From Arsenophonus nasoniae DSM 15247 (GTDB lineage Bacteria > Pseudomonadota > Gammaproteobacteria > Enterobacterales > Enterobacteriaceae): a DNA stretch of 64,000 bases. Below are positions 9,796 to 18,974 of this stretch, piece after piece. The stretch spans positions 56,002 to 120,001 of the forward strand of contig NZ_AUCC01000001.1 in assembly GCF_000429565.1 (NCBI RefSeq), given 5' to 3'. Position numbers and translations under genes: made by a program. The stretch's first letter is position 1, and every line of letters starts with the position of its first letter. The notes beneath the pieces are model-generated. The model made no database searches and had not been told where the DNA came from. It saw only the letters and a list, made by a program, of their open reading frames with translations.

Positions 9796-11484
9796 TTAAA
9801 GCAATTGAACTTTCCCTTGTTGAAATTTTAACCAAGGTAGGGAACGAAAAATAACGCAATTGTCACTATTAACGCTTAATTTGCCTGTGGCACCATTTAA
9901 TTCAATATTATTTTGGTGTAGTTGGTTGAAATGATTGGCTAAAAGCCAAGCATCAATCCCCATGGCGTAAAGACGAATCAAGGAGTAATCAGCCGAAAGC
10001 CGTTGATTAGCTTGTGTTAGTAAAGCGGAATTAGCAGCAGCAAGTAAAGGGATTTCGCTGAATTGCAGATTTTCCATTTCCAGATAATAATCGGTACTTA
10101 AACCCGTTTGATGACTACGAGAACTGGCATAAAGTGTTGGCCGTGTGCGACTATCGGTTGCCATATCTATCATCGGTTTAATCAATGATAATTCATCACT
10201 TGTGGCCACAATATACACGGCATCAATAGCCTCTGCCATATCGTTGGTATTTGATGCTGGCTGTTCGGCAAGCATGATTGGTGTGCCTATCATACGTATT
10301 CCAGTACTCTGAGCCGTTCGGGCTTTTAGGCTATTAATATCACCAAAAGTTTGTTTACGTACCGAGGTTTGTTTCAATTTTAACCATTCTTGAGCAAATA
10401 CATTTGCAATACGTTCCCCAAAAGGTGAAGCAGGGATCAAGAGCAATGGTGCTTGTTTACCTTGTTTTGCAATATGGCGAGCCGCATTGATGGCTTCATC
10501 TTCAGGCGATAGAGAAAAGTAACAGACATTATTTTTAAGTGGCATTTTATCAGGATCTAATTCATTTAATGTCAATAAATTTAATGGAGTATCTATTTGG
10601 ATAGCTTTAAGAACATCCGGTTTTAATAATGGCCCGACAACCAAAGTAATGCCATCCTGCTCGGCTTGGCGAAGTAGTGTCTCAATCGATTGAGTATTGG
10701 TATCGTATACTTTAACCTGTTGATTATTAATTGGCGCATTGTCAATAACAAGCGATGGAGTTTGTAGATTGTTTTCTTGCGCTATATTATTGCTACTGTT
10801 AGTAATTGAATCAATAATACTTTGGACAGTATCACTATTCTGGTTGTTTTGCTCAGATGAGTTGGTTGTTGTGGTCTGATTAATAGGTAATCCTTTTTGG
10901 GCGTCAAGAAAACCTTGTAAAATGGCTTCAGCAAATATTTTGCCATTATTACTTAAAGGCAAGAATAGACCAATTTTAGGGTTGCTATTGATTGAAGAGT
11001 GATGAATGATTTGTATTAGTGCTGTTGGGGAAGTTTTAACACCTGGGTTAGCTGGATAGCGTATTTTCCAATCGTTAAATGCATTATTTAATGCCGCAGG
11101 ATCTTGGTAGTTATTATGGTAGAGATCAAGCAGATCAACCCATCCCTGTAAGACATTTTCATCCGCCCTCACATCGAGTTTTTGAATTTGTTCAGCAGGC
11201 ATATTGATTAACATTTGCCAAAAATCATCAATATTCTTTTGGTGACTAACCTGATCTTTTAAGAGTGGTTCTTGCGCAATATAGGCGCGTAAAGCTTTAG
11301 CTGATGGTGTACCATTAGCAGCATCAATAATTGATTGATAATGGCTGATTTCAGAGCTTGTCTGTATGGTTGCATCAGCGGTCGGTTTACTTTGATCTAC
11401 TGAGGAATGACATCCCACTAAGATAAGTGAGGATAGCATTGCTATACAGATCAAACTTTTTTTAACAAAAATTGAAGAACGCAT
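9796..11484 (-). CDS. lpoA: Penicillin-binding protein activator LpoA
   Basis: LpoA is the outer-membrane lipoprotein that reaches through the periplasm to activate PBP1A. The signal peptide ends in SLILVGC (lipobox). The N-terminal TPR-like part (about 30-230) is followed by a C-terminal periplasmic-binding-protein-like domain with [26 protein letters not shown]. The ATG at 11484 ([11 protein letters not shown]) is chosen because it puts the signal sequence at the N-terminus; the frame is open upstream to 11544 without family support. At 562 residues it is clearly shorter than E. coli LpoA (678), closer to the short Haemophilus form. It is divergent from rsmI. Confidence 0.94.
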   Translation of the reverse strand: MRSSIFVKKSLICIAMLSSLILVGCHSSVDQSKPTADATIQTSSEISHYQSIIDAANGTPSAKALRAYIAQEPLLKDQVSHQKNIDDFWQMLINMPAEQIQKLDVRADENVLQGWVDLLDLYHNNYQDPAALNNAFNDWKIRYPANPGVKTSPTALIQIIHHSSINSNPKIGLFLPLSNNGKIFAEAILQGFLDAQKGLPINQTTTTNSSEQNNQNSDTVQSIIDSITNSSNNIAQENNLQTPSLVIDNAPINNQQVKVYDTNTQSIETLLRQAEQDGITLVVGPLLKPDVLKAIQIDTPLNLLTLNELDPDKMPLKNNVCYFSLSPEDEAINAARHIAKQGKQAPLLLIPASPFGERIANVFAQEWLKLKQTSVRKQTFGDINSLKARTAQSTGIRMIGTPIMLAEQPASNTNDMAEAIDAVYIVATSDELSLIKPMIDMATDSRTRPTLYASSRSHQTGLSTDYYLEMENLQFSEIPLLAAANSALLTQANQRLSADYSLIRLYAMGIDAWLLANHFNQLHQNNIELNGATGKLSVNSDNCVIFRSLPWLKFQQGKVQLL

Positions 11485-11543
11485 ACTTTGTCCAGTGGTG
11501 TAATTATCATTGCTCAATTTTAATCGGTTATTCGGAAGAAACA

Positions 11544-12440
11544 ATGAATGAACCTAATCAAGCTAAAGAGGTAGAGATGGTATCAACGCTATATATTGTA
11601 CCAACTCCTATTGGTAATTTGGACGATATCACTCTGCGTGCATTGCAGATCCTTAAGCAGGTGGATCTTATTGCCGCGGAAGATACCCGGCGTACGGGTT
11701 TATTATTGCAGCACTTTTCTATTAATACCCGCATGATGTCCTTACATGATCATAATGAACAGCAGAAAACAGATCAATTAATTCCGCAATTAAAACAGGG
11801 ACTAAGTATAGCGTTAGTTTCTGATGCAGGAACACCATTAATTAATGATCCAGGTTATCATTTGGTAAAAAATTGTCGTCAAGCAGGTATTCGGGTAGTT
11901 CCTTTGCCTGGGCCATGTGCCGCAATTACGGCGCTATCTGCTGCCGGTATCGCTTCAGATCGCTTTTGTTATGAAGGTTTTTTGCCGGCAAAACGTAAGA
12001 ATCGGCAAGAGGTATTGCAGGGGTTAATGGATGAGTCTAGAACCCTTATTTTTTATGAATCACCTCATCGTTTGTTAGACACATTAGCAGATATGGTCGC
12101 TATTTGGGGCGCTGAACGTTATGTCATCTTGGCACGAGAACTGACAAAAACCTGGGAATCTATTCATGGTTTGCCGGTTAGAGAATTACTTGAATGGGTA
12201 AATGTTGATGAAAATCGTTATCGTGGCGAAATGGTATTGGTGGTTGAGGGGTATAGAGCACCAAAGGAGGCTAGTGCAGCCATTTCCTCTGAGGTGAAGA
12301 AAACATTAGCATTATTACAACAATCATTACCGTTAAAAAAAGCGGCGGCCATTACCGCAGAAATTTATGGTTTAAAGAAGAATGCATTATATAAGCATGC
12401 CCTTGAACAACAAGTTAACTCTGATAGTGCAATCAAGTAG
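11544..12440 (+). CDS. rsmI: 16S rRNA 2'-O-methyltransferase RsmI
   Basis: RsmI methylates the 2'-OH of C1402 in 16S rRNA using SAM. The tetrapyrrole-methylase fold is clear: [63 protein letters not shown] and FYESPHRLL. The ATG at 11544 has GGAAG ten bases upstream and gives a 298-residue protein close to the E. coli length. The frame is open upstream into the lpoA promoter region, but that part has no similarity. It is divergent from lpoA with about 60 bases between starts. Confidence 0.96.
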   Translation: MNEPNQAKEVEMVSTLYIVPTPIGNLDDITLRALQILKQVDLIAAEDTRRTGLLLQHFSINTRMMSLHDHNEQQKTDQLIPQLKQGLSIALVSDAGTPLINDPGYHLVKNCRQAGIRVVPLPGPCAAITALSAAGIASDRFCYEGFLPAKRKNRQEVLQGLMDESRTLIFYESPHRLLDTLADMVAIWGAERYVILARELTKTWESIHGLPVRELLEWVNVDENRYRGEMVLVVEGYRAPKEASAAISSEVKKTLALLQQSLPLKKAAAITAEIYGLKKNALYKHALEQQVNSDSAIK

Positions 12441-12493
12441 GTTAGCAATTGGCCAGCTATTATAAATAACTATACAACTTAATGTTAAATCTC

Positions 12494-12499
12494 TATAAT
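12494..12499 (+). promoter_or_regulatory. rnpB -10 box
   Basis: A consensus TATAAT sits ten bases before the predicted 5' end of RNase P RNA. The matching -35 (around 12471-12476, TATACA) is weak. Confidence 0.6.
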
Positions 12500-12508
12500 T
12501 TGGCGTTG

Positions 12509-12881
<373 letters not shown>

Positions 12882-12889
12882 ACCATTAA

Positions 12890-12933
12890 AAAACCCCATT
12901 GTGAGTAAACTTACAATGGGGTTTTACTTTTTA
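12890..12933. terminator. Bidirectional terminator between rnpB and the dga-like operon
   Basis: A long hairpin (AAAACCCCATTGT with ACAATGGGGTTTT, extended inward by GAGT/ACTT) is followed by T-rich sequence on the plus strand. It has A-rich flanks on the other side, so it can serve both convergent transcripts. Confidence 0.85.
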
Positions 12934-12986
12934 ACTATTTAAAGTGCAATAGAATTGATAAACCGATTATTTATTATCAATAGCGT

Positions 12987-13730
12987 CTATAAGCACTGCT
13001 TTGTCATTTCAAGTAATTTTTTGACGTCCTCAGGGCGGGTATTACCGGTTGTTTTATCGATAATAGAGCTGTAAATATGCGGAATAATTTTCTTTACACC
13101 AGCAGTTAATGCAATTTTAAGAATTTCCGTGTAATTGTCTAAGTCGATACCGCCGGTTGGCTCAAGATAAAAATCACAATTAGCACAAGCCTCGGCAACA
13201 ACTTGATACTCTTCGCGATATTTTAATCCTGCCATATTAAAAAATTTCACTGAGCTTGCGCCCATATCTTTTAACATTGCAATTGCTGTTTCAACAGGAA
13301 CAATCGCATCTGGATAATTTGAGCTTAGCGGTCCAGTAGAAATTTTCACTTTACCAACTTCACCAGTGGGTGAAATAAGCGCATTAACGATAGTCTGTTC
13401 TTGGCCCAATAGTGCACGACTGGTTGCTGCACCAGTGAATACTTGGTTTACATGTTGAGGTTGAATGACTTTAGCAATTTGTGAAACCATATTAGATTGA
13501 TTGGGATCGCCTGCACCTAAACCGACAGAAAGCGCATTATCAATTTCATCAGCATATTTAGCCATATCTTCGATAGCACTATTTAAGTCAGCATAGTTTT
13601 TCGACAGCACGCCAACCACGACATAAGTTTCAGCAGCTTGATAAATATCTTTAGCATTTTGGTGAGAGCCTGCTAGAACATTCAGACAAACACGATCATG
13701 ATAGAAATTAGGGGTTAATTGTTTTCCCAT
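12987..13730 (-). CDS. dgaF: DgaF-like KDGP aldolase
   Basis: This is a predicted 2-dehydro-3-deoxy-6-phosphogluconate aldolase of the DgaF/EF_0839 family, cleaving KDGP to pyruvate and glyceraldehyde 3-phosphate. The 247-residue TIM-barrel protein carries GASSVKFFNMAG, with a lysine well placed for Schiff-base chemistry, and FYLEPTGGIDLDNY. It is the last gene of the operon and overlaps the dgaE stop by one base. The Salmonella DgaF role is established knowledge; that the substrate here is the same is inferred, because the upstream transport genes differ from Salmonella dgaABCD. Confidence 0.85.
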   Translation of the reverse strand: MGKQLTPNFYHDRVCLNVLAGSHQNAKDIYQAAETYVVVGVLSKNYADLNSAIEDMAKYADEIDNALSVGLGAGDPNQSNMVSQIAKVIQPQHVNQVFTGAATSRALLGQEQTIVNALISPTGEVGKVKISTGPLSSNYPDAIVPVETAIAMLKDMGASSVKFFNMAGLKYREEYQVVAEACANCDFYLEPTGGIDLDNYTEILKIALTAGVKKIIPHIYSSIIDKTTGNTRPEDVKKLLEMTKQCL

Positions 13731-14845
13731 TATTTGACTCCAGTAACAACTTGGCGTATGCGTGAGACAATTGTTTTCATTTGTTCGTTAGTAACACTAC
13801 GGATATCAGCCTCAACTTTCCCTTCGTTGGCTTTATATTCGCGAAAATAGATAGCGGTATCGCCTTGTTTTAATTCTGCCATCATGGCGAAAGTGGTTTT
13901 ACCAATGGCTTTTTGATCGAAGCTTATTTCTGCTCGAGCAATATCACGGCCAGCTGCATCCCAAACAATTTGGGCTTTAACCCCTTTAATTTTGTTGAGA
14001 TCATTAATAAAGTCAGACATCCGCTCAACCATTTGTTTGCCGGTTTCTTTTTTGGCAGTTAGGTAGAGTTCAATCGCTAATGTTAGTCCTAAAATACCTT
14101 CTTTACCGACTTTCATTGCGCGACCTATGCCGCTACTTTGTTGTTTAACCCACTCAACATATTGGTGTTTACCAATGACTAGCCCGCTAGTTGGACCTTC
14201 AATTGCTTTAGCACCACTGTAGATCACCAAATCAGCCCCGTCTTGATAATAAGCCATTAGATCTTCTTCTGCGGCTGCATCGACTATTAACGGGATTTTA
14301 TGTTTTTTAGCAACTTGCGCCGCTTCTTTTACCGTTAACATACTTTTTTGTACGCAGTGGTGCGATTTAACATAAAGAATGGCTGCGGTTTGATCGGTAA
14401 TTTTAGCAGCAACTTGGGCTGCACTACACTCATTAGCATAACCGGCTTCGACAACTTCACCCCCACCAAGCGCGACCATGGTATCAACTGGTGCACCATA
14501 ATTAACGTTATGCCCTTTCGGTATAACAATTTCACGGGCAACAGGTTGATGAGAAGTGTGAAGATTATAAAGTAAATCAGCATTATCTTTTACTATCACG
14601 GCCGCGATGGATTGCGCAATTCCTGCTGAGGCACAAGACACAACCACCGCATTTTCCACCTCAAGTAGTTTGGCAATATATTGCCCGGTTTTATTTACCA
14701 GATCTTTGATTTCAAAGTAATGATTAAGTCCATAGCCGACGCGCTCTGTAACTTCCGCTTTGGGCGTAGAAACGCCTAGCATTGTCATGCGACCGGAGGC
14801 ATTAATCACATTTTTGAGTTGATATTGTTCATAAATCGATTGCAT
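13730..14845 (-). CDS. dgaE: DgaE-like PLP-dependent lyase
   Basis: This is a SelA/MJ0158-like fold-type I PLP enzyme. In Salmonella, DgaE is the D-glucosaminate-6-phosphate ammonia-lyase that forms KDGP. The protein is 371 residues from MQSIYEQYQLKNVINASGRM. The PLP lysine is expected in DLVIYSGAKAIEGPTSG, and AVVVSCASAGIAQSIAAVI forms the phosphate-binding region. The ATG at 14845 is chosen because the family starts there; the frame runs further upstream inside the amidohydrolase gene without similarity. It overlaps that gene by 17 bases, suggesting coupling. Confidence 0.87.
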   Translation of the reverse strand: MQSIYEQYQLKNVINASGRMTMLGVSTPKAEVTERVGYGLNHYFEIKDLVNKTGQYIAKLLEVENAVVVSCASAGIAQSIAAVIVKDNADLLYNLHTSHQPVAREIVIPKGHNVNYGAPVDTMVALGGGEVVEAGYANECSAAQVAAKITDQTAAILYVKSHHCVQKSMLTVKEAAQVAKKHKIPLIVDAAAEEDLMAYYQDGADLVIYSGAKAIEGPTSGLVIGKHQYVEWVKQQSSGIGRAMKVGKEGILGLTLAIELYLTAKKETGKQMVERMSDFINDLNKIKGVKAQIVWDAAGRDIARAEISFDQKAIGKTTFAMMAELKQGDTAIYFREYKANEGKVEADIRSVTNEQMKTIVSRIRQVVTGVK

Positions 14846-15968
14846 ATTCAGACTCACTTTCTGTGGAAATGATTTCTTTACCGCCAACAATGGCAACAAC
14901 AGGCACAAACTTATGGCTACCATAGCGTACCTCACCTTCTGCATCAGAAAGTTGAGTGCGCTCTTCTTTGAGATCAAAGATAGTGAAGTCTGCGTCCATA
15001 CCGATGTCTAGATAGCCTTTACCTTGCAAATGGAGCAGGTCAGCGGCTTTTTTCGTGACACAATCAATGATTTGTTGTATGGAGAATCCCATACAAAGAA
15101 ATTTAGTCATCACGAAAGCCAAACTATAAACTGGACCATTGATACGATTTTTGTGGTAAATATCGGAACTGATGATATCAGGATAAGTACCAATACGCAT
15201 AGCTTGTTCCGCAACTTTAAAGCTGAAACTTTCACCACCGTGACCCACATCCAAGATCACTCCACGAGCAAGTGCACGTTGAATTGATGGCTTTAAATTG
15301 CCATTATCATCCAGAATACGATTAGGTTTACCATTAAAACAGTGGGTAATGATATCACCTTTGGTTAACAAATCTGCGATATCATCAAGATTGGGTGGAT
15401 TATTACCAATATGTACCATTAATGGTAACCCACTTTTTTTCTGCATTGCTTTTGCTTTGACAAGCGGAGTTATACCATTTTCACCAACCACGCTCTTACT
15501 CATGCGTGCTTTTATCCCGACGACAAAGTCTGGATGATCATCGATAGCTTTTTGTAAACTAGCTTCGTCAATTTGCTGCATATCGGCTAATTCATTTTGG
15601 GCAATAATACCTGTTTTAGCGATATTAAGCAGTGAATAGACATTGGTTTTGACTTTACGTGTAATAGCAAAAAAGTGATCAATATCATCTGCGCCAACAC
15701 TACCAGCATCTACTAGTGTGGTAACCCCGCAGGATGCGCCGGCTAAGTCGGGTTCATCGAAGTAAATCGGTGATTCTGGGTAACAATGGGTATGGGCATC
15801 GATCCAGCCGGCACTAATATAAAGTTCGCCTTTTAAATCAATCGTTTTAGTTGCTTGTTGTCCTTTGGCAGCATCAGAGCCAATGGCAACAATTTTGCTA
15901 TCACGTACTAAGATATCAACGATCTGGTCGTTGATAAGTTTCCCTTGTTTGATAATGAGATCGTTCAT
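14829..15968 (-). CDS. Amidohydrolase/deacetylase family metallohydrolase (EF_0837-like)
   Basis: This is a 379-residue metal-dependent amidohydrolase of the dihydroorotase/AtzF-like TIM-barrel superfamily. The HxH metal motif is in AGWIDAHTHCYPES; MVHIGNNPPN, ITHCFNGKPN and LDVGHGGESF supply the later histidines, and a C-terminal DADFTIFDL strand closes the composite beta-sandwich. It matches the amidohydrolase that accompanies the EF_0829-type cassette. It probably removes an acyl or carbamoyl group, or opens a cyclic amide, on the operon's substrate before DgaE acts. The substrate is unknown. Confidence 0.85.
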   Translation of the reverse strand: MNDLIIKQGKLINDQIVDILVRDSKIVAIGSDAAKGQQATKTIDLKGELYISAGWIDAHTHCYPESPIYFDEPDLAGASCGVTTLVDAGSVGADDIDHFFAITRKVKTNVYSLLNIAKTGIIAQNELADMQQIDEASLQKAIDDHPDFVVGIKARMSKSVVGENGITPLVKAKAMQKKSGLPLMVHIGNNPPNLDDIADLLTKGDIITHCFNGKPNRILDDNGNLKPSIQRALARGVILDVGHGGESFSFKVAEQAMRIGTYPDIISSDIYHKNRINGPVYSLAFVMTKFLCMGFSIQQIIDCVTKKAADLLHLQGKGYLDIGMDADFTIFDLKEERTQLSDAEGEVRYGSHKFVPVVAIVGGKEIISTESESEYAIDL

Positions 15969-15995
15969 AATAGCCTTCTTTATTTTCTTGCAAAT

Positions 15996-16646
15996 TTAGG
16001 CGGCGATAGGGAAAAAATAACCCAGAATCATCGCACCGAGTATGGCTCCGCCGGCAATCGGTTTTTTCCAAATATAAAAAAGTAATGAACCAATAAGCGA
16101 ACCAATACCAATTGGAATCGAGGCTGCCATCGCGGCTAAAATGATCAATGGGCCTAAAAACCGACCAGAGGTGTTACCTGCACCCATCATGACATCAGCC
16201 CCGAAGGTGGAATTAGTTTGTCCCACGGTAAATTTGCGAGCGAAGATAATGATACAACCAATAACGATACCTAATACTAGGCCGGTCATCAGCGATGCCC
16301 AGAAATTGGTGACTAAAAAGTCCATACCACTAGCCAGTAATAACGCTGGTACGCCTAAACCAAGTCCCGTTTGTAAAGCACCACCTATATCCAAGATCCC
16401 TACCAGCGAGCCTTCAATGATACGGGCAAAGAGGAAACTAGCACCAAATGCCGCCACTGCACCAAAAACACCGGTATCAAGACCGGAACGTAGCATAGCC
16501 ACGAAGGCAACTTCATTGAAAGCACCGAAGCCATAAACGACATACATATGAGTTCCAGCAAAGATGCCGGCAGACAGTAGTCCAACAAACAGAGGAAATG
16601 ACCACTCTGCGTACCAAAAGTCTTTTTTATTGATTTCCGTTGTCAT
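15996..16646 (-). CDS. DUF4310 family membrane protein
   Basis: This 216-residue, very hydrophobic protein has six or seven predicted membrane segments and many glycines (for example IGIGSLIGSLLFYIWKKPIAGG). I recognise it as the DUF4310 (EF_0832-type) component of a conserved operon. With DUF4311 it probably forms a two-subunit permease. It starts 2 bases after the DUF4311 stop. There is no experimental function I know of. A transport role is inferred from topology and context. Confidence 0.8.
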   Translation of the reverse strand: MTTEINKKDFWYAEWSFPLFVGLLSAGIFAGTHMYVVYGFGAFNEVAFVAMLRSGLDTGVFGAVAAFGASFLFARIIEGSLVGILDIGGALQTGLGLGVPALLLASGMDFLVTNFWASLMTGLVLGIVIGCIIIFARKFTVGQTNSTFGADVMMGAGNTSGRFLGPLIILAAMAASIPIGIGSLIGSLLFYIWKKPIAGGAILGAMILGYFFPIAA

Positions 16647-16648
16647 AA

Positions 16649-17440
16649 TTATTCTCCACTCATGATTTGGTGGATATGTTGCAGCCAGTTAGGTGCACCA
16701 AGATGGAAAGATTCGAGTATTTTGACATCAAATCCGCGGAAGAAGGCGCTGAGTACGAACAATAAGATTACTGCCACCATCATAGTGCGGGTGATTTTTG
16801 TCCAGCCACTATCGTCGACGCCTTTACCAATCAAGATCCCAAGCACAAGGCCTGGAATAGCATTGCCCATAATAAGTTGTGCACAACCACCAAGCAGGGT
16901 TGCCCAAAAACCTGAACGACGACCAGCATCCATGGCGGCTAACCAGAAGATGACCGGCATGACAATTTCGACTAATAAATTTGCCGCAGGAACTAAGACA
17001 TTAATTGCTGTAGTTTGTAGCGCAGCAGGCACGGCAGAAGCCGTTGTATTTAAGAAAGCAACCACTATGGCACCGATAATGCTACAGGCAATGGCCATTT
17101 TCTTCGGATTATGCATTGTTTCCGCGACATTGCGGTTTTTTATCATTAAGACGGCAGTACCCCAGTTGGGTATAATTCGGTGATCAACGTCTTGCGTAAA
17201 AGCACCAGCAGCAACGGATGATGCCCAAGCATTGAAGAAAAAACCTAAGCCGAATGAAAAGTGAGAAGCAGGATCGCCTTCACAGGAATTTAATTCACCT
17301 AATGTACGGAAAGCTCCCATACCTTGAACAGTGGGTGCGTGAAACATACGCGCAGCACCTGCACCGAGGCCAAAACCACATAAGCCACCAATAATTAGGG
17401 ACATGCCGAGTATTTCTAAAAAAGACGTTGTCTCGCCCAT
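16649..17440 (-). CDS. DUF4311 family membrane protein
   Basis: This 263-residue polytopic membrane protein of the DUF4311 (EF_0833-type) family has about seven helices. Notable polar stretches sit between helices: FRTLGELNSCEGDPASHFSF and TQDVDHRIIPNWGTAV, with conserved-looking Cys, His and Asp that could line a substrate path. It is tightly linked to DUF4310. I infer it is the larger subunit of the uptake system. It has no clear relation to a classical PTS EIIC that I can see. Confidence 0.8.
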   Translation of the reverse strand: MGETTSFLEILGMSLIIGGLCGFGLGAGAARMFHAPTVQGMGAFRTLGELNSCEGDPASHFSFGLGFFFNAWASSVAAGAFTQDVDHRIIPNWGTAVLMIKNRNVAETMHNPKKMAIACSIIGAIVVAFLNTTASAVPAALQTTAINVLVPAANLLVEIVMPVIFWLAAMDAGRRSGFWATLLGGCAQLIMGNAIPGLVLGILIGKGVDDSGWTKITRTMMVAVILLFVLSAFFRGFDVKILESFHLGAPNWLQHIHQIMSGE

Positions 17441-17467
17441 GACATTTTCTCCAAATCAAGATACCGA

Positions 17468-17767
17468 TTATTCATCGGTAAATGTGATTTCTTTAACATT
17501 TAGCAAGGTGATATCTAGTGAAACATCTAAAACAACAGAGAAATATTCACGCTTGCGGGGTAAGAATAAAAAAAGAAACCTTTCTGTTGTCGTTTTTACT
17601 TTAGCGCTGATAACGGTGATGTCTTTCGGTTCGATACGTAGCAGAATGTTATCAGTGTTTTTTAGTACGGTACGTTGAATTGAACTTAGTGCATCAGCAA
17701 GTGCTTTTTGTCGGGAATTCCCGTGACCATTAACACGTACAGATGTTTCCATTTTCTGTTTCATCAT
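17468..17767 (-). CDS. DUF4312 family protein
   Basis: This is a 99-residue cytoplasmic-looking protein of the DUF4312 (EF_0831-type) family. The N-terminus starts MMKQKMETSVRVNGHGNSRQ; the second ATG (17764) is equally possible. The central segment is alpha/beta with a basic FLFLFLPRKREYFSVV stretch. It overlaps the SFCGS gene stop by 4 bases, which argues for coupled expression and perhaps complex formation. The function is unknown. Confidence 0.78.
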   Translation of the reverse strand: MMKQKMETSVRVNGHGNSRQKALADALSSIQRTVLKNTDNILLRIEPKDITVISAKVKTTTERFLFLFLPRKREYFSVVLDVSLDITLLNVKEITFTDE

Positions 17768-18129
17768 GCATTGCCATGTTTCTTATTAAATGCTTTGACT
17801 AAACGTTCGCCCAACTCTTCTTTATCCATAAAACCAAACCCAAGGACATTACAGCCATCTGCAATCGCCGTTTCGCCTTCTTCAATCGAACGCATACCAT
17901 AACGTGCTTTATAGCCATACTTAGTTTGAGCAGTGATGGCACCTGCACCGCCACTACCACAAAATGAGATCCCTAAATCTGCATTATGTTCTTTCATTAC
18001 GTCGCCTAACTTCATATCAGCAGCAACGCCAGGAATAACAGTTGCTTTACCACCGGCAGCTTCAACACCGGCAGCCACTTTTTGTCCTTTGCCTAAACGA
18101 TCACCAATAACGACATGGATCTGTTTCAT
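17764..18129 (-). CDS. SFCGS family glycine-rich protein
   Basis: This 121-residue cytoplasmic protein has the name-giving motif ISFCGSGGAGAIT at about residues 51-63. The N-terminal strand MKQIHVVIGDRLGKGQKVAAG looks like the start of a small Rossmann-like or PTS EIIB-like fold. The cysteine in SFCGSGGAG recalls the phospho-cysteine loop of EIIB proteins, so it might act as a sensor or phosphocarrier; this is inference. The ORF is followed directly by DUF4312. Confidence 0.82.
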   Translation of the reverse strand: MKQIHVVIGDRLGKGQKVAAGVEAAGGKATVIPGVAADMKLGDVMKEHNADLGISFCGSGGAGAITAQTKYGYKARYGMRSIEEGETAIADGCNVLGFGFMDKEELGERLVKAFNKKHGNA

Positions 18130-18149
18130 ATTTAATTCTCCTATTATCT

Positions 18150-18488
18150 TTAAGAGTTAGAACGCGCTACTTCAAAATGAACTGAGAGCAGATAAGCCTC
18201 TTCCTGAGCCAAGCCAGGCAAGGTGTGAACAACTTTCTCGGCCAAGGCAATGGATTCAGGGGATATTTCTTCAAACAGTGAGACATCCACTTCAGGCAGA
18301 GACTCACCTGTTTTTGCTCTCTCTACCATTGCTTTAACGTGAGAACGTAGCATCTGCTGTTGAACATCAGTTGTATGGGCCCCTTCAGTTTTTAGCCAGC
18401 CATCAATAATAGAAATTAATTTATTGGTGACAGTCTCTACATCCAGGTTGTCTTTTGCGACATTAAAAACAATTGAGGATTCACTCAT
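18150..18488 (-). CDS. Stand-alone PRD domain protein (EF_0829-like)
   Basis: This 112-residue protein looks like a single PTS regulation domain without a DNA-binding part. PRD-type helices are visible, with QQMLRSHVKAMVERAKTGES and the C-terminal EEAYLLSVHFEVARSNS, where a PRD histidine is expected (SVHFE). It is the first gene of the operon, read from an upstream region rich in TTTCCAC sites. A likely role is modulating the neighbouring BglG-like regulator by heterodimer formation, which is inference. Confidence 0.75.
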   Translation of the reverse strand: MSESSIVFNVAKDNLDVETVTNKLISIIDGWLKTEGAHTTDVQQQMLRSHVKAMVERAKTGESLPEVDVSLFEEISPESIALAEKVVHTLPGLAQEEAYLLSVHFEVARSNS

Positions 18489-18974
18489 AAATTTTCGCTA
18501 TCCCATTTGGAAATTAAAATAAAACTGGTCTTTTGCTATTGTTAATAACTTTAGTCCTTTCCAGTATGGTTTTGGAGAGGAAACATTTCCACTTTCAACT
18601 GGCAAATATCTGGAAAAATAAAGACAAAAATAACGATTTAATTTTAATCAAATTGGAAATGTAACTAAATCAGGGACTGATTTTTTATTATTTCTGTTGT
18701 TATTCAATACATTGGGATATTATTATTTTTGTTATATTTCAGTTGATTAGCTAATTTAAAGTTGGTTAATTATTTGTTTCTTTAGTAAGCTTATTAAGTG
18801 GAAATAGCCTACTAAATCATAATAGGTTTCTGGAAGTTTGGCTTGCCAATTTAAAGTAGCTCAAAGTATGTGGTGAGCAAAAAGATAAAAAAATTGCCTG
18901 TCTTATGATAATGATCACTAAAAATGGCACTTTTAGCTTATTATTTCCACTTTTCCACTATTTAGTGGAAATTA
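18489..18974 (-). promoter_or_regulatory. Control region of the DUF431x/dga-like operon with TTTCCAC repeats
   Basis: This 486-bp interval lies between the regulator gene and the first operon gene. It carries several copies of TTTCCAC or its complement: 18586-18592 (within GAGGAAA-CA-TTTCCAC), 18798-18804, 18944-18950, 18952-18958 and 18965-18971. The last two form the perfect 9-bp inverted repeat TTTCCACTA-TT-TAGTGGAAA at 18952-18971. An AATCA/TGATT hairpin with T-run lies at 18668-18686. The clustering suggests operators for the upstream BglG-like activator. I could not place a confident promoter. Confidence 0.55.

Noticed and set aside
18489..18974. Sigma-54 promoter, as in Salmonella dga
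   Set aside because: No convincing TGGCAC-n5-TTGC element was found, and the neighbouring regulator is PRD/BglG-like rather than a sigma-54 activator.
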